NCBI GenBank assembly: GCA_964425695.1
Contig: CAYRNF010000001.1
Coordinates: 434,001 to 498,000 of the forward strand
Direction of reading: 5' to 3'
Source: JAKPBU01 sp964425695
GTDB taxonomy: Bacteria; Pseudomonadota; Gammaproteobacteria; Xanthomonadales; Xanthomonadaceae
Length of the DNA stretch: 64,000 nucleotides
The position numbers and the translations under genes are program-made. The notes beneath the pieces were generated by a model. The model searched no databases. It had not been told where the DNA came from and saw nothing but the letters and a program-made list of their open reading frames with translations. Shown piece after piece: positions 57,378 to 64,000 of the stretch (positions are counted from its first letter, which is position 1; each line of letters opens with the position of its first letter).

Positions 57378-58130
57378 ATGAACGAGTCTGCCGCGCCGCC
57401 GCCGGAACCGGCCCCCGCGTCGTCCGAAGCCGCCCCGCCCGCGGCGCCGGAGCGCCCGCAGGGACACGGCCTGGCCTATGCCGTGATCGTCGTGTTCCTG
57501 CTGGGCATGGCGTTCGGCTTTTGGGGGCTGTGGAAGGTGTTCGCGCCCGGGCCCGCCGATCCGGTGGCGCAGCTGGAGCAGCAGCGCGAGCGGCTCGCCG
57601 ACCTGGAACAGCAGGTCGCCACGCTGAAGCGTTCCGACCAGGTCAGCCGCAACGCCAACACCGCGCTGCAGGGCACGCTGGCCGAGCGCGACGAGGAGAT
57701 CTCCGCGCTCAAGGCCGACGTCGCGTTCTACGAGCGCTTCGTGGGCGCAACCGCGCAGCGCCGCGGCCTGTCGGTGCACGAGTTGAGCCTGAAGCCGCAG
57801 GACGCGCAGACCTGGCACTTCGTGGCCACGCTCACCCAGAACCTGACCCGCGGCGCGGTCAACGCCGGCACGGTCACGCTGTCGCTGGAAGGCACGCGCG
57901 ACGGGCGCCTGCAGCAGCTGGACTGGAGCGCGCTGCGCCAGCAGCCCGATGCGCCGGGCGTGGACTACTCGTTCAAGTACTTCCAGCGCATCGAAGGCGA
58001 CATCCTGCTGCCGCCCGGCCTCAAGCCGGTGCGCGTGGTGGTGCGGGTGCAGCCGCGCGGCGGGAAGGCGGTGGAGGAGTCGTTCACGTGGGCGGACGCG
58101 ACCGCCGCGCAGGCGCCCGGGGAGCGTTGA
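57378..58130 (+). CDS. single-span membrane protein, DUF6776-like
   Basis: A 250-residue protein: an Ala/Pro/Glu-rich N-terminal tail (1-35), one membrane helix (about 36-58, AYAVIVVFLLGMAFGFWGLWKVF), a coiled coil (65-115) starting VAQLEQQRERLADLEQQV, and a C-terminal beta domain with WHFVATLTQNLTRG. The layout resembles DUF6776 proteins, with a periplasmic domain tethered to the inner membrane. Function unknown. The 58287 erpA gene follows. Confidence 0.75.
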   Translation: MNESAAPPPEPAPASSEAAPPAAPERPQGHGLAYAVIVVFLLGMAFGFWGLWKVFAPGPADPVAQLEQQRERLADLEQQVATLKRSDQVSRNANTALQGTLAERDEEISALKADVAFYERFVGATAQRRGLSVHELSLKPQDAQTWHFVATLTQNLTRGAVNAGTVTLSLEGTRDGRLQQLDWSALRQQPDAPGVDYSFKYFQRIEGDILLPPGLKPVRVVVRVQPRGGKAVEESFTWADATAAQAPGER

Positions 58131-58286
58131 AGCCGCGAAGCGCTGGGGCCGGCCGCAGCGGGATGATCGGTACGGCAGCGGCGTCCGGGAAGGGCTGAAG
58201 CCCCCGATGCGAGGCTCCCGGTCGCAGACGCGCCGCCGCGCCGTCCGGCGGTTGAAAGCCGCTGCGCGTCGCCCCATCCTTGCCGC

Positions 58287-58676
58287 ATGAACACCCTCGA
58301 TGCGCCCGCGACCACGCCGGAACCGGCTCCCGACTACCTGGGCCTGCAGCGACCGCTGGACTTCACGGCCGCGGCCGCCGCCAAGGTGCGCGAGCTGATC
58401 GCCGAGGAAGGCAACGCCGACCTCAAGCTGCGCGTGTATATCCAGGGTGGCGGCTGCTCCGGCTTCCAGTACGGGTTCGAGTTCGACGAGGCGCAAGGCG
58501 AGGACGACCTGGCCATCGTCACCGACCAGGTCACCTTGCTGGTGGATCCGCTGAGCCTGCAGTACCTGATGGGCGCCACCGTGGACTACACCGAAGGCCT
58601 GAGCGGCGCGCAGTTCGTGATCCGCAATCCCAACGCCAAGTCCACCTGCGGCTGCGGCAGCAGCTTCACGATGTAG
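58287..58676 (+). CDS. erpA: iron-sulfur insertion protein ErpA
   Basis: A 129-residue A-type carrier. Cluster-binding Cys57 is in GGGCSGFQYGF, and Cys121 and Cys123 are in TCGCGSSF. It delivers [Fe-S] clusters to apo-enzymes such as those of isoprenoid synthesis. N-terminal extension of about 20 residues relative to the E. coli form. Full family core. Confidence 0.93.
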   Translation: MNTLDAPATTPEPAPDYLGLQRPLDFTAAAAAKVRELIAEEGNADLKLRVYIQGGGCSGFQYGFEFDEAQGEDDLAIVTDQVTLLVDPLSLQYLMGATVDYTEGLSGAQFVIRNPNAKSTCGCGSSFTM

Positions 58677-58824
58677 GTCCAGCCGGGCAGGGGCCGGAAG
58701 GCGAAGCCAGCCCCACGCGGGGTGCGCAGGCGCCACCTCGGCACGGCCGCCCGCAGGATCCGCGGCCCACATCCCACCCGCGCACGACACGCGGCCGCAC
58801 GCCCGGCTCGCCGATAATCCCCGC

Positions 58825-59721
58825 ATGTCCGGCCCGCCCTTCGCCTTCATCGCCGACCCGCTCGATCGCAGCGACGCCCTCCGCGACGATGCCGACGGGC
58901 TGTCCGCCCTGTGGCCCGACGCGCATGTGATTCTGGTGGATGCCGACGGCCGCGGTCTGGCCGACGCGCACGGCGCGCTGTTCGCGCCGCGCGGCGACAC
59001 CGTCGGCGGCGGCCCCGGCATCGCCACGTTCCTGGGCCTGCGCGGCGACCAGGCGTGGTTCGCGCTGCCGGCCGAAGCCGTGGATGAATCCGCCCCGCAG
59101 CGCATCGACCTGCGCACCGCCGCCGCGACCTGGCCCGCGTTCGAATCCACCGCCTTCGCCCAGGCGCGCGCGCTGCTGCACTGGCGCACGCGCAACCGCC
59201 ACTGCGGCGCCTGCGGCGGCGAGCTCGGCTACCAGCGTGGCGGCTGGCAGGCGCATTGCGCGGACTGCGGCACCGACCACTACCCGCGCACCGATCCGGC
59301 CGTGATCGTGGCCGTGACCGACGGCGAGCGCCTGCTCCTGGGCCGGCAGGCGTCGTGGCCGCCGCAGCGCTATTCCACGCTGGCCGGTTTCGTGGAACCG
59401 GGCGAATCGCTGGAACAGACCGTGGCCCGCGAAGTGCTGGAAGAAAGCGGCGTGCGCGTGCGTGCGGGCACGGTGCGCTACCTCGCCTCGCAGCCGTGGC
59501 CGTTCCCGGGTTCGCTGATGCTCGGCTTCGTGGCCCACGCCGAACCGGACACCCCGCGCACCGGCGACGAACTCGAGGACGCGCGCTGGTTCACGCGCGA
59601 CGACGTCGGCGCCGCGCTGCGCGGCGAAAGCGGGCAGGGCGGCCTGAAGCTCTCGCCGTCGATCTCGATCTCGCGGTGGCTGGTGGAAGCCTGGTACGCA
59701 GGCGACGCGCAGCCTGCCTAA
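58825..59721 (+). CDS. nudC: NAD(+) diphosphatase / NADH pyrophosphatase
   Basis: A 298-residue Nudix hydrolase. The zinc ribbon is CGACGG...CADCG (about 132-153), the Nudix box is GFVEPGESLEQTVAREVLEESG, and the NudC-specific SQPWPFPGSLM follows. It cleaves NAD(H) and removes NAD caps from RNA. A GATAAT box ends 7 nt before the ATG, so this may also be leaderless; no clear -35. Confidence 0.93.
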   Translation: MSGPPFAFIADPLDRSDALRDDADGLSALWPDAHVILVDADGRGLADAHGALFAPRGDTVGGGPGIATFLGLRGDQAWFALPAEAVDESAPQRIDLRTAAATWPAFESTAFAQARALLHWRTRNRHCGACGGELGYQRGGWQAHCADCGTDHYPRTDPAVIVAVTDGERLLLGRQASWPPQRYSTLAGFVEPGESLEQTVAREVLEESGVRVRAGTVRYLASQPWPFPGSLMLGFVAHAEPDTPRTGDELEDARWFTRDDVGAALRGESGQGGLKLSPSISISRWLVEAWYAGDAQPA

Positions 59722-59927
59722 CGCGCAAGTTCGCGAAGGCTTCGCAGCGCGGCATCCGTCGCCCCGAGCGCAGCGAGGGCCATGCTCGACCCTGCAGGCA
59801 GTGGCTGCGCAGGCCCCTCGCCGCGCATGGTCTGGGCCAGTTCCGCCCGCCGCCGCCACCCCGCGCCGGGCCACCCACGCACGCCGACGCGTGGGATAGT
59901 GCACCCACGCATCCGGTGCCTCCCGCC

Positions 59928-60458
59928 ATGCCCCACCTGCGCCCCGCCACGCACGCCGACATCCCCGCCCTGCAGGCGCTGATCGCGCGCTCCGGCCGCG
60001 AGCTCAGCGTGGGGTTCTACTCGCCCGAACAGGCCGAGGCGATCACGGTGCACGTGTTCGGCGTGGACACGCAGCTCATCGACGACCGCACCTACTTCGC
60101 CATCGAAGACGCGGGCGCCATCGTCGCCTGCGGGGGCTGGAGCGGCCGGCGCACCCTGTTCGGCGGCGACCAGCACAAGCATGGCGCGGACAACCGGCTC
60201 GATCCGGCCACCGAACCGGCCCGCATCCGCGCGTTCTTCGTGGATCCTGCGCACGCGCGCCAGGGCCTGGCCAGGCGCATTCTGGACGCCTGCCTGCACG
60301 CGGCCCGCAAAGCCGGCTTCGCCTCGATCGAGCTGGCCGCCACCCTGCCGGGCGAGCCGTTCTACGTTCGCTACGGCTTCGAAGCCGACGAACGCTTCGA
60401 GATCACCCTGCCGGGCAACGTGCAGGTGCCGCTGGTGCGCATGCATCGCGCGCTGTAA
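59928..60458 (+). CDS. GNAT-family N-acetyltransferase
   Basis: A 176-residue acetyltransferase. It begins MPHLRPATHADIPAL; the acetyl-CoA binding motif is AHARQGLARRILDACL, followed by GFASIELAATLPG and a FYVRYGFEADE block near the end. Substrate not identified. The nudC-GNAT gap (206 nt) carries a gene-less stretch with no repeat seen. Confidence 0.85.
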   Translation: MPHLRPATHADIPALQALIARSGRELSVGFYSPEQAEAITVHVFGVDTQLIDDRTYFAIEDAGAIVACGGWSGRRTLFGGDQHKHGADNRLDPATEPARIRAFFVDPAHARQGLARRILDACLHAARKAGFASIELAATLPGEPFYVRYGFEADERFEITLPGNVQVPLVRMHRAL

Positions 60459-60525
60459 TGCGCGCCGTGCGCACTTCGCGGTGCATCGTGCCGCCCCTGC
60501 GACAGCGTCGTGCCCGCATTTCCTC

Positions 60526-60557
60526 CGTCACCCCCGCGCAGGCGGGGGGCCATGGAC
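60526..60557 (+). repeat. dispersed palindromic repeat, copy R1 (right under the 3' end of the GIY-YIG gene)
   Basis: Reads cgtcacccccgcgcaggcgg, then ggggccatggac. The pseudogene's stop codon lies inside it. Inverted relative to R2 at 60901. Confidence 0.85.
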
Positions 60558-60866
60558 GTCCGCCGTCGGCGTCAACCCGGCGATATCCGGCCAAAGATCG
60601 CGCCACGAAGGATTGAAGTCGTCGATCAACCGCGGCTTCCACGCCCGGTTCCATCCCTTGATCCGCTTTTCGCACGTGATGGCACACAGCATGTCCGGAT
60701 GCGCCTCGTACCAGACCAGCCGCGTCACGTCGTACCGGCAGGTGAAGCCAGGGCTCAGGTGCTCGCGGTGCTGCCACACGCGCTGCACCAGATCACTGGT
60801 CACGCCGCAGTAGAGCGTTCCGTTGCGCGCGCTGGCGAGCAGCTACACCCAGGGCTGGCGTTCCAT
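60528..60866 (-). pseudogene. GIY-YIG nuclease gene with a premature stop codon
   Basis: From the ATG at 60866 (ERQPWV) the eighth codon is TAG (60843-60845) where the family has the Tyr of the GIY-type motif (V-Y-L-L-A-S). After it, LLASARNGTLYCGVTSDLVQRVWQHRE and YEAHPDMLCAITCEKRIKGWNRAWK carry the rest of a UPF0213/GIY-YIG single-domain protein. So a single TAC to TAG change breaks it. The last dozen residues read into repeat R1. Family members are small DNA endonucleases. Flanked on both sides by inverted repeats R1 and R2. Confidence 0.85.
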
Positions 60867-60900
60867 CGCTTCCTCCTTGAAGCCGCACTCGAAATCTGAC

Positions 60901-60932
60901 GTCCATGGATCCCCGCCTGCGCGGGGATGATC
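60901..60932 (-). repeat. dispersed palindromic repeat, copy R2 (inverted, upstream of the GIY-YIG start)
   Basis: The complement reads gatcatccccgcgcaggcgg, then ggatccatggac. Faces R1 across the pseudogene. Confidence 0.85.
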
Positions 60933-60995
60933 AATCACCAGTGTCCACCTTCTTCGTCACCACGGACGGCCAAGACCCCGCGCACAGAACAAACC

Positions 60996-61027
60996 CGTCA
61001 TCCCTGCGCAGTCGGGGCCCCATGGAC
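60996..61027 (+). repeat. dispersed palindromic repeat, copy R3
   Basis: cgtcatccctgcgcagtcgg, then ggccccatggac. Two changes in the stem relative to R1/R4; direct orientation with R1. Confidence 0.8.
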
Positions 61028-61041
61028 CTTGCACTTTCGGC

Positions 61042-61073
61042 CGTCACCCCCGCGCAGGCGGGGGCCCATGGAC
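61042..61073 (+). repeat. dispersed palindromic repeat, copy R4
   Basis: cgtcacccccgcgcaggcgg, then gggcccatggac, almost identical to R1 through the following gtccgcc. Stands 14 nt after R3 and just past the 3' end of the MFS-PlsC gene. Confidence 0.85.
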
Positions 61074-61143
61074 GTCCGCCTTCCGGCCAACGTCGCCGCG
61101 GCACGCACGCCGCTCCGCTAGCGCAACGGCATGGACCTCCGCG

Positions 61144-63081
61144 CTAAGCCGCATCCCCCCGCAACGCACGCACCTGCGCCTCCAGCGCTTCCGCCGTCAC
61201 CCCGTCGCCCTGCAGCGCCGGCGCCGCCACCACGTCCACGTGCGCGCGAAATCGCCGCGGCAGGCGCATCCGTTCCCAGCGCCCACCCGACAGCGTGGCA
61301 TGGCGGCGGCTCCACATGCTGGCCCACATGCCGCGCAGCGCCATGGGCACCACGGGCACCGGGCGCCCAGCGTGGGCGGCGCGCGAAAGAATCCGCTCCA
61401 CGCCAGACTTGAACGGCGCAATCTCGCCATCGCGCGTCAGCCGGCCTTCCGGAAAAATGCATACCAGCTCGCCTTCGGCCAGCGCCGCATCCACCGCGTC
61501 GAACGCGCGCTGCATCAGCTCCGGGTTTTCCTTCGCGCTGGCAATCGGGATCGCCTTGGCGGTGCGGAAGATCCACGACATCACCGGGATGTTGAAGATC
61601 TTCCAGTACATGACGAACCGCACCGGCCGCGGAATGCTCGCGGCCAGGATCAGCGCGTCCATGTAGCTCACGTGGTTGCACACGATCACCGCGGCGCCGT
61701 CGTCGGGCACGTTGGCTTCCACGCCGCGCACGCGCAGCCGGTACAGCGTGCGCACCAGCAGCCAGCTCAGGAAGCGCATCAGGAATTCGGGCACCAGCGC
61801 AAAGATGTACGCGGCCACCACCACGCTGGCGATGCCCAGCGCCAGGAACACCTGCGGGATCGTCCACCCCGCGTACTGCTGCAGCGCCACGCCACCCACC
61901 GCCGCGGCCACGATGAACACCGCGTTCTGGATGTTCATCCCCGCGATCACCCGCGACAGCTCGCCGCGCGGCGTGCGGCTCTGGATCAGCGCGAACAGCG
62001 GCACCACGTAGAAGCCGGAAAACAGGCCGATCCCGGCCAGGTCCAGCACCACGCGCCACGCGCCGGGCTGCTGCAGGAAACCGGACACGCCCAGCCCCTG
62101 CGCGGCGACCGCAGGCGCCAGCCCCAGGTGCACGATGCACGCGCTCATGCCGATCGCGCCCAGCGGCACCAGCCCGATCTCCACCACGCGGCCGCTGAGT
62201 TTTTCGCACAGCAGCGAGCCCACGCCCACGCCCACCGAGAACACCGCCAGCGCGAACACGTACAGCGTGGGCGTGCCGCCCAGGTGCGTTTCCGCGTACA
62301 CCGGCAGGTTGCCGGTGAGCACCGTGCCGGTGAACCAGAACCAGCTCACGCCCAGCACGCTGTTGCGCACCGCCGGCTGCTTGCGGGTCAGCCGCCAGAT
62401 CGCCAGCGACTGCGGCAGCGGATTCCACTGGATCTTCAGGTCCGGCGCGCTGGCCGGCACCGGCGGGATCATGCGGCTGACGAGGTTGCCGGCCAGGGCG
62501 AGTGCGATCACCGCCACCGCCGCGGCCATGGGCCCGTTCGGCCCGGCCAGGGTGAAGATCAGTCCGCCGAACAGCATGCCCAGCAGGATCGAGATGCTGG
62601 TGCCCATCTCCACCAGCCCGTTGCCGCCGGTGAGCTCCTCCGGCCGCAGCACGTTGGGCAGGATCGAATACTTCACCGGGCCGAACAGCGTGCTCTGCAC
62701 CCCGGTGGCGAACAGCGCGGCCAGCAGCACGCGCATGTCCTGCAGCACGAAGCCGATTGCCGCCACCGACATGATGGCGATCTCCATGGCCGTGGTGATG
62801 CGGATCAGCCGCGCCTTCTCCAGCTTCTCCGCGAACTGCCCGGCAATCGACGAGAACAGGAAGTACGGCAGGATGAAGATCGCCGGCGCCAACTGCGTGT
62901 ACGTGCCGCGCGTGGCCGGATCCATGGCCCCTGCCGCCACCATCACCGCCAGCAGCCCGATGATCGCCTGCCGGAACACGTTGTCGTTGAACGCGCCCAG
63001 CAGCTGCACCACGAAGTAGGGCGCGAACCGCCGCTGCCGCAGCAACGAGAACTGCGAATGCGTATGCGTCGCCTGCGACAT
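61144..63081 (-). CDS. MFS transporter fused to a PlsC-type acyltransferase
   Basis: A 645-residue two-domain protein. Residues about 10-410 are an MFS permease of the LplT type (FAPYFVVQLLGAFNDNVFRQ at the start). Residues about 430-645 are a 1-acyl-glycerol-3-phosphate acyltransferase: HVSYMDA (H-x4-D) and FPEGRLTRDG, with the basic IPRP and PIASAKENP blocks. It likely moves lysophospholipid inward and re-acylates it. The third domain, an acyl-ACP ligase found in longer family members (LplT-Aas), is missing. The start was set at the ATG (MSQATHTH); a GTG lies two codons upstream. Confidence 0.92.
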   Translation of the reverse strand: MSQATHTHSQFSLLRQRRFAPYFVVQLLGAFNDNVFRQAIIGLLAVMVAAGAMDPATRGTYTQLAPAIFILPYFLFSSIAGQFAEKLEKARLIRITTAMEIAIMSVAAIGFVLQDMRVLLAALFATGVQSTLFGPVKYSILPNVLRPEELTGGNGLVEMGTSISILLGMLFGGLIFTLAGPNGPMAAAVAVIALALAGNLVSRMIPPVPASAPDLKIQWNPLPQSLAIWRLTRKQPAVRNSVLGVSWFWFTGTVLTGNLPVYAETHLGGTPTLYVFALAVFSVGVGVGSLLCEKLSGRVVEIGLVPLGAIGMSACIVHLGLAPAVAAQGLGVSGFLQQPGAWRVVLDLAGIGLFSGFYVVPLFALIQSRTPRGELSRVIAGMNIQNAVFIVAAAVGGVALQQYAGWTIPQVFLALGIASVVVAAYIFALVPEFLMRFLSWLLVRTLYRLRVRGVEANVPDDGAAVIVCNHVSYMDALILAASIPRPVRFVMYWKIFNIPVMSWIFRTAKAIPIASAKENPELMQRAFDAVDAALAEGELVCIFPEGRLTRDGEIAPFKSGVERILSRAAHAGRPVPVVPMALRGMWASMWSRRHATLSGGRWERMRLPRRFRAHVDVVAAPALQGDGVTAEALEAQVRALRGDAA

Positions 63082-63422
63082 GCCCACCCCCGGTGCGATG
63101 ACGCGCGCAGTCTAGCCGCGCGCCCCCAAAGCACATGCGCGCCGGCGCTCCAGGGCGCCCTGCGCCGGGCAGGGCGGGTTGGGCGCGGATGCCGCACGGC
63201 CGGGCGCGGCGGCACAACGCGCGCACGCGCAGCGCCCGCACGCGTGCCGTGTGCTCATGAACGCTTCAGCCCGTAGCGTGCGCCTGCGGCGCATTCAGCG
63301 CGTGGCAGGCGGGTGCGTTGCGCGCCCGCCCACGCCCGTGTCACGTGGCGTAAAGGTGGGGCAGGGCAAGGTCCGCCCCGTCTGCCAGGCAGGCAATCCC
63401 CCAAGACACGCTGGAGGTCTCC
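63082..63422. other. 341-bp intergenic region, one GC-rich hairpin
   Basis: No gene is supported. A 10-bp stem (ggcgggtgcg-ttg-cgcgcccgcc, 63308-63330) lies 93 nt before the EF-hand gene. The region is divergent between the MFS-PlsC and EF-hand genes, so it should carry both promoters; none was pinned down. Confidence 0.55.
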
Positions 63423-64000
63423 ATGCAACGCATTGCTCCCCGTTCCCGCACCCTCGTCGCCCTGGCCATTGGCGCCGCACTGGCCGCGCCTTCCGCATGG
63501 GCCCAGCTCAGCGTCGGCGGCAACGTCGGCGTGGGCGCCCAGGTCCCCAACCCGGTCCAGGCCGCCACCGGCGCGGTGGACCGCACCGTGGACTCGGCCA
63601 TGGACCGCACCCGCTCCGCGGCCGACCGCGCCACCAATGCCGCCGAGCGCGGCCGCCAGGCCGTGAGCGACCGCGCCCGCTCCACCGTGGACACCGCCCG
63701 CAGCGCAGCCCAGGACACCGCGCAGTCCGTGGACGCGCAGGCGCAGGCCTCCACCAGCGCCGCGGCGCATTCGCAGGCCGCCTCGCGCGCGTTGTGGACC
63801 CGCCTGGACACCGACGCCAACGGCAGCATCAGCACGCAGGAAGCCGCCGCCGACGCCACCTTCAACAGCGGCTTCGCCAAGGCCGACAGCGACGGCGACG
63901 GCAGCGTCACCCAGGCCGAATACGACGCCTACGCCCGCGTGCACCTGTCCACCGGCGGCATGCAGTCCGCGCCGCATTCGCAGGCCGCCACCAACCTCAC
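63423..64000 (+). CDS. exported EF-hand protein (3' end outside window)
   Basis: Open reading frame running from ATG (63423) to the window end, 192 codons so far. GGAGG lies 5 nt before the ATG. Residues 1-27 are a signal peptide (LVALAIGAALAAPSAWAQ). Residues about 45-115 are a highly charged helical stretch with repeating TVDSAMDRTRSAADRAT-like units. Two EF-hand loops follow: DTDANGSISTQE and DSDGDGSVTQAEYD. It probably binds calcium in the periplasm or outside. Partial: the C-terminus is unknown. Confidence 0.85.
   Translation, partial: MQRIAPRSRTLVALAIGAALAAPSAWAQLSVGGNVGVGAQVPNPVQAATGAVDRTVDSAMDRTRSAADRATNAAERGRQAVSDRARSTVDTARSAAQDTAQSVDAQAQASTSAAAHSQAASRALWTRLDTDANGSISTQEAAADATFNSGFAKADSDGDGSVTQAEYDAYARVHLSTGGMQSAPHSQAATNL

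Overview
The window is chromosomal DNA from a very GC-rich gammaproteobacterium, by eye around 70% G+C. Gene content and order point to the Xanthomonadaceae/Lysobacteraceae (Lysobacter, Luteimonas or Pseudoxanthomonas type). Supporting features are an E3 dihydrolipoamide dehydrogenase with its own lipoyl domain, a YajQ protein, an atpIBEFHAGDC operon followed by glmU and glmS, a secreted peptidoglycan amidase, and several intergenic repeat families of the kind found in xanthomonads. The genus is an inference from protein resemblance and was not measured. Nearly all of the window looks like core chromosome. No prophage, integrase, insertion sequence, rRNA operon or CRISPR array was seen.

Layout. 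1-10.3 kb: the tail of a PQQ-type sugar dehydrogenase, two tandem fasciclin-domain exported proteins, an rRNA methyltransferase, RsuA, DUF1415, YajQ, a zinc alcohol dehydrogenase, a DMT exporter, small membrane or unknown proteins, and an OmpW porin. 10.6-18.5 kb: a YdcZ-like protein, pyruvate dehydrogenase E2 with two lipoyl domains, an MscS channel, a lipoyl-E3, and a large exported amidase. 18.6-30.7 kb: DUF2061, the complete ATP synthase operon with a good sigma-70 promoter, a GtrA/GT-C pair on the opposite strand, glmU and a small lipoprotein. 31-39.2 kb: a minus-strand cluster between glmU and glmS with a NtrY-like kinase, a sigma-54 activator, two MacB/FtsX permeases, an ABC ATPase, a 64-residue small protein and an HlyD adaptor. 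39.3-45 kb: glmS, an orphan Rieske oxygenase, a TfoX C-terminal-domain protein, free-Met-sulfoxide reductase, a TMEM175-like protein and bioD. 45-50.7 kb: an RND pump, a phasin, QueD and tRNA-Met. 50.9-57.3 kb: rppH, Fur-box/bfd, bfr, a hybrid kinase, a degenerate GGDEF/EAL response regulator and DUF4126. 57.4-64 kb: a DUF6776-like protein, erpA, nudC, a GNAT, a broken GIY-YIG nuclease, an MFS-PlsC fusion and an EF-hand protein that runs off the end.

The most noteworthy system is the 31-39 kb cluster. Upstream of the HlyD gene, reading toward it, lie tandem and palindromic tgtccg/gtccgcgcggac motifs, an exact IHF consensus, and an exact -24/-12 sigma-54 promoter. This matches the sigma-54 activator and histidine kinase in the same cluster. 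A translationally coupled 64-codon ORF of no recognised family sits between the adaptor and the ATPase, so it is a candidate exported peptide or accessory subunit.

A second theme is repeat-borne genes. A frameshifted four-helix-bundle (S23/avd-like) gene is flanked by inverted arrays of 7-bp units. The same inverted 7-mer arrays, without a gene, sit in the atpH-atpA and atpA-atpG gaps. A GIY-YIG nuclease gene with a nonsense codon is flanked by inverted copies of a different 32-bp palindromic repeat. These look like two families of gene-carrying mobile units and their empty derivatives.
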